The notes beneath the pieces are model-generated. The model was given only the letters and a program-made list of their open reading frames with translations, searched no databases and was not told the origin of the DNA. Positions 1 to 7,270 of a stretch of 64,000 bases of DNA are shown piece by piece. The stretch comes from Archangium_A sp035910535 (GTDB taxonomy: Bacteria; Myxococcota; Myxococcia; Myxococcales; Myxococcaceae): positions 1 through 64,000 of the forward strand of contig JAMHXF010000005.1 of assembly GCA_035910535.1 (NCBI GenBank), written 5' to 3'. A program made the position numbers and the translations under genes. Numbering within the stretch: the stretch's first letter is position 1; each line of letters starts with the position of its first letter.

Positions 1-1
1 C

Positions 2-211
2 AACCAGTACCGCGGCAAGCTGGCCGAGGCGGGCCTGGTGTTCTCTGGCCTGAACACGGAGCTGGATCTGGTGGAGATGGTCGAGCTGAACGAACACCCG
101 CACTTCGTGGGCTGCCAGTTCCACCCCGAGTTCAAGAGCAAGCCGTTCGCGCCGCACCCGCTGTTCTCGGGCTTCATTCGCGCGGCGCTGACGCAACGCG
201 ACTCGAAGTAG
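2..211 (+). CDS. pyrG: CTP synthase, C-terminal fragment (5' end outside the window)
   Basis: The open frame enters from the left edge and gives about 69 residues ending at a TAG. CTP synthase makes CTP from UTP, ATP and glutamine in the cytoplasm. The visible part is the end of the class I glutamine amidotransferase domain: the C-Q-F-H-P-E-F segment carries the His and Glu of the Cys-His-Glu triad, and the following F-K-S-K-P-F-x-P-H-P-L-F segment is typical of CTP synthase C-termini. The nucleophilic Cys and the whole synthetase domain lie outside the window. kdsA follows 150 bp downstream on the same strand, a pyrG-kdsA order common in Gram-negative bacteria. Identification is from family recognition of a short tail. 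Confidence 0.9.
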   Translation, partial: NQYRGKLAEAGLVFSGLNTELDLVEMVELNEHPHFVGCQFHPEFKSKPFAPHPLFSGFIRAALTQRDSK

Positions 212-361
212 AGCAACTCGCTCCGCGGTCGTTCGCGGCGCTGACCGGCTGTGGGCTGGCAGCGCCGCGACCTCGCGCGGCTCACGTGACCTGCTCCATC
301 GCAGAGGACAGCAAAGCCGACTCAAGCCACCCGCCCGCGCGACCTGCTAGAGCGCGAGCCC

Positions 362-1192
362 ATGACTACGCCGTCCATCACGCTCGCTGGCGCCACCGTC
401 GGCCCCGGCAACCCGCTCTTCGTCATCGCCGGCCCCGACGTCATCGAGGCTGAAGATTTCGCGCTTCGCCACGCGAAGCGGCTCAAAGAAATCACCACGA
501 AGTTCGGTGTGCCGTACGCCTTCAAGTGCAGCTTCGACAAAGCCAACCGCACCAGCATCAAGTCGTACCGGGGCCCCGGCATCACCGAAGGCCTGCGCGT
601 GCTCAAGCGCATCAAAGAAGAAGTGGGCGTCGCGATTCTCACCGACGTGCACGACGTCTCGCAGGTCGCCGCCGTGGCCGAGGTCGCCGACATCATTCAG
701 GTGCCCGCGTTTCTCTCGCGCCAGACCGACCTCGTGGCCGCCGTCGCCAAGTCGGGCCGCGGCGTGAACATCAAGAAGGGCCAGTTCATCGCGCCCAAAG
801 ACATCGCGCATCAGGCGAAGAAGGCCTTCGACTCAGGCAACAAGAACGTGCTCGTCACCGAGCGCGGCGCGACGTTCGGCTACAACAACCTGGTGGTCGA
901 CATGCGCGGCTTCGCGCAGATGCGTGAGGCGGGCCTCGTCACCTGCTTCGACGCCACGCACTCGGTGCAGCTGCCTTCTTCGGGCGACGGCGAGACCGGC
1001 GGCGACCGCAAGTTCGTCGGGCTGCTCGCACGCAGCGCCGCCGCCGCCGGCATCGACGCGCTCTTCACCGAAGTTCACGAAGACCCCGACAAGGCGCTGT
1101 GCGACGGCCCGTGCTCGCTCACCTTTCAGCTCTTCGAAGAGACGCTGCGCGACGTGCTCAACATTCGCCGCGCGCTGGGTCACCAGCCATGA
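362..1192 (+). CDS. kdsA: 3-deoxy-8-phosphooctulonate synthase (KDO-8-P synthase)
   Basis: 276 aa, normal length for the family. It condenses phosphoenolpyruvate with arabinose-5-phosphate to KDO-8-phosphate, an early step towards the lipopolysaccharide inner core, in the cytosol. Hallmarks are F-K-x-S-F-D-K-A-N-R-T-S near residue 55, S-Y-R-G-P-G, the A-F-L-x-R-Q-T-D-L stretch, and metal-ligand-type segments D-A-T-H-S-V-Q-L-P, a downstream Glu and C-D-G-P. The N-terminal site that is Cys in metal-dependent enzymes and Asn in metal-independent ones reads I-A-G-P-D-V-I-E, so it is Asp26 here. The DNA at that codon is GAC. The stop overlaps the ATG of the next gene (ATGA). The partner phosphatase gene kdsC is about 8 kb downstream rather than adjacent. 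Confidence 0.95.
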   Translation: MTTPSITLAGATVGPGNPLFVIAGPDVIEAEDFALRHAKRLKEITTKFGVPYAFKCSFDKANRTSIKSYRGPGITEGLRVLKRIKEEVGVAILTDVHDVSQVAAVAEVADIIQVPAFLSRQTDLVAAVAKSGRGVNIKKGQFIAPKDIAHQAKKAFDSGNKNVLVTERGATFGYNNLVVDMRGFAQMREAGLVTCFDATHSVQLPSSGDGETGGDRKFVGLLARSAAAAGIDALFTEVHEDPDKALCDGPCSLTFQLFEETLRDVLNIRRALGHQP

Positions 1193-1479
1193 AGTTGTTC
1201 CGCGCCGTCAGCCTCACCGAAGGCGTGTCGTGGCTGGTGCTGCTCTTCATCGCCATGCCGCTCAAGTACGGCTTCGGCCAACCGGAGCTCGTGCGAATCG
1301 TCGGGCGCGTGCACGGTGCGTTGTTCATGGCCTTCATCATCACGCTGGCCATGGCCGCGGTCGAAGCGAAGTGGGGCCTCGCGAAAATCGCGCGGGCCTT
1401 CGTCGCGTCGCTCGTGCCGTTCGGTGCGTTCTGGCTCGAGAAGAAGCTCCGTGAAGAAGCCCCAGCCCCTCGCGCGTGA
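1189..1479 (+). CDS. Small membrane protein, DUF3817-like
   Basis: 96 aa. The start at 1189 overlaps the kdsA stop as ATGA, so translation is probably coupled. The protein opens with F-R-A-V-S-L-T-E-G-V-S-W-L and has about three hydrophobic segments (roughly residues 10-27, 43-60 and 68-82), with H-G-A-L-F-M-A-F in the middle. This pattern matches DUF3817, small integral membrane proteins of unknown function. The Pro/Ala-rich tail is not hydrophobic. There is no direct link to KDO synthesis beyond the overlap. Family assignment is from the motif pattern only. Confidence 0.75.
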   Translation: MKLFRAVSLTEGVSWLVLLFIAMPLKYGFGQPELVRIVGRVHGALFMAFIITLAMAAVEAKWGLAKIARAFVASLVPFGAFWLEKKLREEAPAPRA

Positions 1480-1486
1480 CGACGTG

Positions 1487-2293
1487 ATGGCGACTGGTTC
1501 GCCCATCATGGTCTCGCGGCACCTGCACCACGAGGCGCCGCGACGTACACGCGCGCCGGCCACGCACACGTACGCAGTGGTCTCGTTCTTCACCGCCGGC
1601 AACGCGCGCATCGCGCTGAAGACCGAGTGGAACGTCGGCGCCGGTGACGTGCTGCTGATTCCCGCCGGCGCGCCGCACCGCATGGTCGAGTCGCGCCGCC
1701 CAGAGTTCTGGGGCCTTTCATTCTGTGTGCCGTGCTTCGCGGCCGCAGGCGCCACGTCGTTCCTCGAGCTCTTCGAGCGCGTGCGCGGTGGCGGCGCGGC
1801 GGTCGTGCAGATCCCCCGGGCGCGGCGGGCACATCTCGAACGACTCTTCGAGGAGCTCGAGCGGGCTGGCGGCGCCGGTGACGCGCTCGACGCTGTGCGG
1901 CGCAGCCTGCTGACGCTGATTCTCTCGGAGGTCACGCACGCGGCAGGCGACGCGAAGCGCGGTCAAGGCGGCGGCGTCGTGGTCGACGCGCTGCGCTTCA
2001 TCGAGCGCAACTGTCTCAAGCCGCTCACGCTGCAGGCCGTCGCGAAGGCGGTGCATCGCTCGCCGGCCTACGTCACCACCGCGCTGAAGCACGCCACGGG
2101 TCGCAGCGCCGTGCAGTGGATTGTCAGCGGTCGCATGGCCGAGGCGCGACGGTTGCTGCTGCACTCCGACGAGATGATTGACGTCATCGCCGAGCGGGTT
2201 GGCTACGCCGACGCCACGCACTTCATTCGCATGTTCCGCCGAGAGCACGGCGTCACGCCGGCCGCCTGGCGCAGCGCTCAGTCACGCGGCTGA
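1487..2293 (+). CDS. AraC-family transcriptional regulator
   Basis: 268 aa from the ATG at 1487; a GTG one codon upstream is an equally possible start. The frame is open further upstream, but that part overlaps the DUF3817-like gene in another frame and looks non-coding. The N-terminal half is an AraC-type cupin sensing domain (G-D-V-L-L-I-P-A-G-A-P-H-R near residue 50). The C-terminal ~100 residues form the double helix-turn-helix module, with L-T-L-Q-A-V-A in the first motif and I-A-E-R-V-G-Y-A-D-A-T-H-F-I-R-M-F-R-R-E-H-G in the second. The ligand is unknown. The 3' end overlaps that of the convergent methyltransferase gene by 16 bp. Confidence 0.88.
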   Translation: MATGSPIMVSRHLHHEAPRRTRAPATHTYAVVSFFTAGNARIALKTEWNVGAGDVLLIPAGAPHRMVESRRPEFWGLSFCVPCFAAAGATSFLELFERVRGGGAAVVQIPRARRAHLERLFEELERAGGAGDALDAVRRSLLTLILSEVTHAAGDAKRGQGGGVVVDALRFIERNCLKPLTLQAVAKAVHRSPAYVTTALKHATGRSAVQWIVSGRMAEARRLLLHSDEMIDVIAERVGYADATHFIRMFRREHGVTPAAWRSAQSRG

Positions 2294-2826
2294 AGACGGG
2301 CGCGCACCAACAGCTCGTGCCCGCGCCGCTCGGTGAAGACGGACCAGCGCGAGGCATCGAGCGCCGCGGTGACGTCGGCTTCCGTGAAAATCAGCTCCGC
2401 GTGGTGGCCGTGCCGTTCCGACGAGGCGTGCGCGACGAAGAGCAACGTGCCGCCCGGGCGCACCGCAGCCGCGAGCTGCGTGAAGAAGCCCGGCCGGTCT
2501 CTCGGTGCGAGGTGCAGAAAGTGAGACGTGACGAGGTCGAACGTGCCGGGTGGCTGCCAGCTCGTGAGGTCGGCCTCGCGCCAAGTGACGCGCTGCCCGG
2601 CGTCGCGGGCGCGCGCGTGCTCGAGGGCCACGCGCGACACGTCGACGGCGGTCACTGACCAACCGCGCTCCGCCAGCCACAACGCGTCGGCCCCTTCACC
2701 ACACGCCACGTCGAGCGCCGTACCGGGTGTCAACGCTGCCGCGCAGGTCGTCAGCGTCTCGTTCGGGCCGCGCCCGTGCGCCGCGTGGTGCCGCGAATAC
2801 ATGGCGTCCCAGAACTCGCGGCTCAC
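2278..2826 (-). CDS. Class I SAM-dependent methyltransferase
   Basis: 182 aa. Motif I reads L-D-V-A-C-G-E-G-A-D-A-L-W-L-A near residue 38, followed by an acidic residue ending strand 2 (A-V-D-V-S) and motif IV F-D-L-V-T-S-H-F near residue 100, so this is a Rossmann-fold SAM methyltransferase of the small Methyltransf_25/TehB-like type. The substrate cannot be read from the sequence. The start codon overlaps the stop of the upstream flavoprotein gene (ATGA, 2823-2826). In some actinobacteria the same two activities occur as one bifunctional oxidoreductase/methyltransferase polypeptide, which supports a shared pathway, probably on a thiol or small molecule. That last point is inference. Confidence 0.85.
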   Translation of the reverse strand: MSREFWDAMYSRHHAAHGRGPNETLTTCAAALTPGTALDVACGEGADALWLAERGWSVTAVDVSRVALEHARARDAGQRVTWREADLTSWQPPGTFDLVTSHFLHLAPRDRPGFFTQLAAAVRPGGTLLFVAHASSERHGHHAELIFTEADVTAALDASRWSVFTERRGHELLVRARLQPRD

Positions 2827-3749
2827 AGCTCCCCCTTCGCCACGAGCTCCATCGTGAGCTCCAGGTTGATCATCGCAGCGGCGTGCATGCCGGCCGCCGC
2901 GGCGACCACCGCGGCCTGCAGGCGCGTGGTCGAGTCGCCCGCTGCGTACACGCCCGGCACCGACGTCTCACGCCGCAGCGGGTCGATGCGCACCATGCCG
3001 TCTTCTTCGAGCGCCACGCCGAGCGCCTTCACCAGCTCCACCTGATGCTGCGGCGGGTGCGCGAAGAGGGCCTCACACGCCACCGACGTGCCATTCACCA
3101 GCTCGACGCGCTCGAGCCGAGTTCCCGGGCCGGAGAGCCGCAGCACGGCGGCCGTCTCGACGCGAATCGCCGCGCGCTCGAGCGGCTCACGAACCTCTGC
3201 CGGCAGCTCAGCGCCGTTGGTGAACACCGTGACGTCACGCGTCCACCCTCGCAGCTGCGTGACGAATGGCACCACGTGCCCCAGGTCTGCTTCGCGCGCG
3301 AAGTACGCCCAGGGGCGACCCTGGAGCTCCCAACCGTGGCAGTACGGGCACTGAATCACCGAGTGGCCCCAGCGCTCGCTGAAGCCTTCGATGCGAGGCA
3401 CCTCGTCGACCAACCCGGTGCTCAACAGCACGCGCCGCGCGACGACGACGCCCGACGGCAGCGCGACATGAAACGCGCCGCGCTCACCGGTGATGGAGGC
3501 GATGCGCTCGTCTCGCACCGAGACGTTGGGGTACCGCGCGAGCTGCTCACGGCCGATGCGGCGAAACTCGTCGGGCGGCGTGCCGTCGCGGGTGACGAAG
3601 TTGTGAACCTCTTCGGCCGCGGCGTTGCGACGCGGGCCTGAATCACAGACCAGCACGTGCTTGCGCGCGCGCCCCAACGCCAACGCCGCCGAGAGCCCGC
3701 CCGGCCCACCGCCCACGACGACCACGTCCCAGATGAAGTTCTTGTGCAT
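2823..3749 (-). CDS. Thioredoxin-reductase-like FAD oxidoreductase with CPYC motif
   Basis: 308 aa, typical of low-molecular-weight thioredoxin reductases. The N-terminus has the FAD dinucleotide-binding motif V-V-G-G-G-P-G-G-L-S-A-A. The redox pair sits in C-P-Y-C-H-G-W-E near residue 134, and the C-terminal G-V-Y-A-A-G-D-S loop contacts the flavin. The expected NADPH-binding glycine motif (G-x-G-x-x-A/S) just after the redox pair is absent: the segment reads G-R-P-W-A-Y-F-A-R-E-A-D-L-G-H. Dithiol oxidases of the GliT/HlmI type combine a C-P-x-C-H-G motif with loss of NADPH use, so a disulfide-forming oxidase is a possible role. The gene is translationally coupled to the methyltransferase gene. 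Confidence 0.85.
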   Translation of the reverse strand: MHKNFIWDVVVVGGGPGGLSAALALGRARKHVLVCDSGPRRNAAAEEVHNFVTRDGTPPDEFRRIGREQLARYPNVSVRDERIASITGERGAFHVALPSGVVVARRVLLSTGLVDEVPRIEGFSERWGHSVIQCPYCHGWELQGRPWAYFAREADLGHVVPFVTQLRGWTRDVTVFTNGAELPAEVREPLERAAIRVETAAVLRLSGPGTRLERVELVNGTSVACEALFAHPPQHQVELVKALGVALEEDGMVRIDPLRRETSVPGVYAAGDSTTRLQAAVVAAAAGMHAAAMINLELTMELVAKGEL

Positions 3750-3820
3750 GCGCGATTCGTAATGAGCGCCGCCCTGCTGCAGCAGAGCGTGGCGTTCGGT
3801 GGAATCGGCGTGGTTTTCGG

Positions 3821-4600
3821 TCAGCCCTTGCGCCTGCCCTCGGCCTCGAGCTGCTTCCCGTAGGCCTCGGTCTTCGCTGCGAAGTTACCGCTCGCGAGCA
3901 CCATGCCCTCCGCGAAGAGCGAGCCCATGCCCACGATGGCCATGCTCTGCTGCAGGTAGTTGTTGAGCCACTTCTTGGTCATCTTCAAGCCGAGCGCGTC
4001 GTACGAGAGGAGCTTGGCGATGAGCTTGTCGACCTCCGCGTCGAGCTGCGCGACCGGCGCCACCTTGTTGATGAGCCCGATGTCGTAGGCCTCCTTTGCG
4101 GTCGCGACGCGGTCGGTCATGAGGAACTCGCGCGCGCGGCTCAGCCCGATGCGGGCCGGCCACAACAGCGCGCCGCCGTCGCCCGGAGGCACGCCGAAGC
4201 CCGACATGTGCGGGTCGCTGAAGGTCGCGTCTTCGCTCGCGTAGACGAAGTCGCAAGCCAGCGCGATGGAGGCCCCCATGCTGTGCGCGCCCGGCGCGTA
4301 GACCTTTGCGATGGTGACCTTCTCGCAGTTGATCTGATCTCGAACGATGTCTTCAGCCTCTTTGAAGATCTGCAGCATGTCTTTGTAGATGCCGAGCTTC
4401 TTCACCCACTCGAAGTCGTACTTCTCGGGCGCGATGAAGCTCTTGCCCTTGCCGGTGACGACCACCACGCGAGCATCAGACTCGTGCGCGCGGCGGAAGA
4501 CCTTCGCCAGGCTGTTGTGCGTCTTGCCGTCGAGGCCTCCAATTTCGATGGTGAAGACGTCGCCCTCCTCGGTGATGTCGATCAAGCCAAATTCAGACAT
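3821..4600 (-). CDS. Enoyl-CoA hydratase/isomerase family protein
   Basis: 259 aa, usual crotonase length. The crotonase core is visible: V-V-V-V-T-G-K-G-K-S-F-I near residue 48, the oxyanion-hole region around G-A-H-S-M-G-A-S-I-A-L-A-C-D near residue 110, and F-S-D-P-H-M-S-G-F-G-V-P-P-G-D-G-G near residue 130. The position usually filled by the first catalytic Glu of hydratases is not obvious, so the reaction could be hydration, isomerisation or another crotonase-type step. It lies 25 bp downstream of an acyl-CoA ligase gene on the same strand, suggesting a short operon that activates and then transforms a carboxylic acid. Confidence 0.85.
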   Translation of the reverse strand: MSEFGLIDITEEGDVFTIEIGGLDGKTHNSLAKVFRRAHESDARVVVVTGKGKSFIAPEKYDFEWVKKLGIYKDMLQIFKEAEDIVRDQINCEKVTIAKVYAPGAHSMGASIALACDFVYASEDATFSDPHMSGFGVPPGDGGALLWPARIGLSRAREFLMTDRVATAKEAYDIGLINKVAPVAQLDAEVDKLIAKLLSYDALGLKMTKKWLNNYLQQSMAIVGMGSLFAEGMVLASGNFAAKTEAYGKQLEAEGRRKG

Positions 4601-4625
4601 GTCGTGCTCCTGGTTGCGGGTGGGT

Positions 4626-6260
4626 TCAGCTGTCGATGGCCTGTGATGAGTGCGCGCGGGCGCGCAGCTCGAACTTCTGAATTTTTCCGGTCGAGGTTCG
4701 AGGCAGCGGGCCGAAGACGATGGCGCGCGGCACCTTGAAGCCCGAGAGCCGCTCTTTGCAGAACGCGACGAGGGCCTCTGAGGTCACCTGCGCGCCGGGC
4801 CTCAGCTCGATGAACGCGCACGGCGTCTCGCCCCACTTCGCGTCGGGCTGCGCCACCACTGCAGCCGCGAGCACCGCCGGGTGCCGGTAGAGAACGTCCT
4901 CCACCTCGAGGCTCGAGATGTTCTCGCCACCGGAGATGATGATGTCCTTGCTGCGGTCTTTGAGCTTCACGTAGCCCTCGGGCGACAACACGCCGAGGTC
5001 TCCGGTGTGAAACCAGCCGCCCGCGAACGCCGCGCGCGTCGCTGAAGGGTTCTTCAGGTAGCCCTTCATGGTGATGTTTCCGCGGAACATCACCTCGCCC
5101 ATCGTCTCTCCGTCAGCGGGCACGTGCTTCATCGTCGCCGGGTCGAGCACGCTGACGGCTTCCTGCAGGTGGTAGCGCACGCCCTGCTGCGCGTTGAGCC
5201 GCGCGCGCTCGGAGATCGGCAGCGAGCTCCAGTGGCCGTGCTTCTCGCTGACTGCTGCGGGCCCGTAGACCTCGGTGAGGCCGTAGACGTGCGTGAGCTC
5301 GAAACCCAGCTGCTCCATCGCTTCAATCATCGAGGCCGGCGGCGCGGCGCCCGCCACCATGGCCGAGACCGGGTGGGTGATGTTCTGCCCGTGCTCTGCC
5401 GCCGCGCTGACCAACATCGAATGAACGATGGGCGCGCCGCAGTAGTGCGTAACGCGGTGCTCACGAATCAGCGCGAAGACCGTCTTCGCCTCGACCTTGC
5501 GCAGACACACGTTCGTCCCCGCGCGCGCGGCGACCGTCCACGCGAAGCACCAGCCGTTGCAATGAAAGAGCGGCAACGTCCACAGGTAGACGGGGTGCTT
5601 CGGCAGGTCCCACTCGAGGATGTTGGAGGTCGCGTTCAGGTACGCGCCGCGGTGGTGGTACACGACGCCCTTCGGGTCGCCCGTCGTACCTGACGTGTAG
5701 TTGAGACAGATGGCGTCCCACTCGTCGGGCGGGCCTGCGTAGTCGAAAGACGCGTCGCCTTCCGCCAGCAGCGCCTCGTAGCCGAGCCATCGCGTCACCG
5801 GCAGGCCGAGCTCCGGCGCGTCCACGTCGACCACGAGAATGTCGCGCCCGAGCCTGTCGACCGCGGCGCTCGCCACCGCCGCCAGCTCGCGGTCGACGAG
5901 CAGCGCCTTTGCTTCGCCGTGCGAGAGCATGAAGGCGATGCTCTCGGCGTCGAGGCGGGTGTTGAGCGCGTTGAGCACCGCGCCGCTCATCGGCACCCCG
6001 AAGTGCGCCTCGATGAGCGCTGGCACGTTCGGCATCAACGCCGCCACCGTGTCACCCCGACCGATGCCTCGGCGTTGCAGTGCGCTCGCCAGGCGACGGC
6101 AGCGCTCGCCGGTCTCACGCCAGGTCTGACGCAGCGCCCCGTGAACGATGGCCACGCGGTTCGGGTGCACCGCCGCAGCGCGCGCGAGAAAGGTCATCGG
6201 CGTCAGCGAGACGAAGTTCGCGTCGTTCTTCTCAAGGCCGAGTTCGTAGATGGAGGTCAT
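4626..6260 (-). CDS. Acyl-CoA synthetase (AMP-dependent ligase)
   Basis: 544 aa from the ATG at 6260 (M-T-S-I-Y-E-L-G-L); the frame is open 21 codons further upstream but that part is not family-like. Members activate a fatty or aryl acid to its acyl-CoA via an acyl-AMP. Motifs in order: the P-loop-like Y-T-S-G-T-T-G-D-P-K-G-V near residue 185, H-V-Y-G-L-T-E-V-Y-G-P near residue 320, G-W-F-H-T-G-D-L-G near residue 415, the hinge K-D-R-S-K-D-I-I-I-S-G-G-E-N-I-S, and the C-terminal lysine in T-S-T-G-K-I-Q-K. Overall it resembles medium-chain or 3-methylmercaptopropionyl-CoA-type ligases. It is probably co-transcribed with the crotonase gene. Substrate unknown. Confidence 0.92.
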   Translation of the reverse strand: MTSIYELGLEKNDANFVSLTPMTFLARAAAVHPNRVAIVHGALRQTWRETGERCRRLASALQRRGIGRGDTVAALMPNVPALIEAHFGVPMSGAVLNALNTRLDAESIAFMLSHGEAKALLVDRELAAVASAAVDRLGRDILVVDVDAPELGLPVTRWLGYEALLAEGDASFDYAGPPDEWDAICLNYTSGTTGDPKGVVYHHRGAYLNATSNILEWDLPKHPVYLWTLPLFHCNGWCFAWTVAARAGTNVCLRKVEAKTVFALIREHRVTHYCGAPIVHSMLVSAAAEHGQNITHPVSAMVAGAAPPASMIEAMEQLGFELTHVYGLTEVYGPAAVSEKHGHWSSLPISERARLNAQQGVRYHLQEAVSVLDPATMKHVPADGETMGEVMFRGNITMKGYLKNPSATRAAFAGGWFHTGDLGVLSPEGYVKLKDRSKDIIISGGENISSLEVEDVLYRHPAVLAAAVVAQPDAKWGETPCAFIELRPGAQVTSEALVAFCKERLSGFKVPRAIVFGPLPRTSTGKIQKFELRARAHSSQAIDS

Positions 6261-6380
6261 GCGCTCGAGCTTAAAGGTACGAACGCGCGCCCGGCCCGTC
6301 TTGAACGCGCACGCGCCATCCATTGAACGGTTGGGACGACGCGTCGCGGCAGGCGCGCGCTGTCGTTACCCTCCGACTCC

Positions 6381-7268
6381 ATGGAACAGCTCACGAGCAT
6401 CGACACCCTCGCGCGGAGCACCGCCAACTATTCGTCGTGGCTCGAAGGTGCGTCGGCCACGCCCAAGCAGCTCGGCGTGCACGGCTTTCGCTTCGACGCG
6501 CACGACCAACCCGACGGCGTTTCGCTCGACATGTTTCACGCGATTCTGTGTCTGCGTGGCCAGGCGTCGATTCGTCGGACCATGGGTGGCGCCCTCGAGC
6601 AGTTCGAGCTCGGCCCCGGCGACGTGCTCGTCAACCCCATGGACATCTCGCTGCGCTGGAGCTGGTCGGGCGCGGTCGAGGTGCTGAACATGACCGTACA
6701 CCCCGGCTACCTCGCTGAGGTCGTTCGCGAGTCGATGGGCGGGCTGATGCGCATGCGCGCGCGCGCGGTGCCATATGCGCCCGACAGAACGCTCTCTGAG
6801 TTCGGGCTCGACCTGCTGCGTGAGCTGGGCGCGCCGCAGCTGCTCGGCGCACCACGTGCCGCACGCGCCGTCGGCGAGCGCATCGCGATTCACCTGCTGC
6901 GCAACTACGTCGACCTCGAGCGCAACGGGCACGACCGCACCTTCAGCCGTGAAGAGCGGCAGCGCCTGCTCGACTACGTCGGCGAGCGGCTCGCGGAGCA
7001 AATCTCCGTGGAGCGGCTCGCCTCGCTGGTGCGCCTCGGGGTGCACCACTTCACCCGAACGTTTCGCGCAACCTTCGGGCAGGCGCCGCACGCATGGCTG
7101 CGGGCGCGCCGCCTCGAGCGCGCACGGGAGCTCCTGATGACGACTGACGACTCGATTTCGAACATCGCCATCGCGAGCGGGTTCGCTGACCAGAGCCACC
7201 TCACCCGCTGCTTCGGCGCGACCTTCGGCACGACTCCCGCTGCGTTGCGAAGAGTGCGCGGCAGTTGA
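6381..7268 (+). CDS. AraC-family transcriptional regulator
   Basis: 295 aa, divergent from the acyl-CoA ligase gene with about 120 bp between the starts, so it may control the ligase/crotonase operon (inference). The N-terminal ~170 residues resemble the AraC_binding_2/cupin sensory region, with G-P-G-D-V-L-V-N-P near residue 75. The C-terminal double helix-turn-helix is clear: I-S-V-E-R-L-A-S-L-V-R-L-G-V-H-H-F-T-R-T-F-type first motif and I-S-N-I-A-I-A-S-G-F-A-D-Q-S-H-L-T-R-C-F second motif near residues 262-281. No enzymatic domain is present. The ligand cannot be inferred. Confidence 0.9.
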   Translation: MEQLTSIDTLARSTANYSSWLEGASATPKQLGVHGFRFDAHDQPDGVSLDMFHAILCLRGQASIRRTMGGALEQFELGPGDVLVNPMDISLRWSWSGAVEVLNMTVHPGYLAEVVRESMGGLMRMRARAVPYAPDRTLSEFGLDLLRELGAPQLLGAPRAARAVGERIAIHLLRNYVDLERNGHDRTFSREERQRLLDYVGERLAEQISVERLASLVRLGVHHFTRTFRATFGQAPHAWLRARRLERARELLMTTDDSISNIAIASGFADQSHLTRCFGATFGTTPAALRRVRGS

Positions 7269-7270
7269 GT

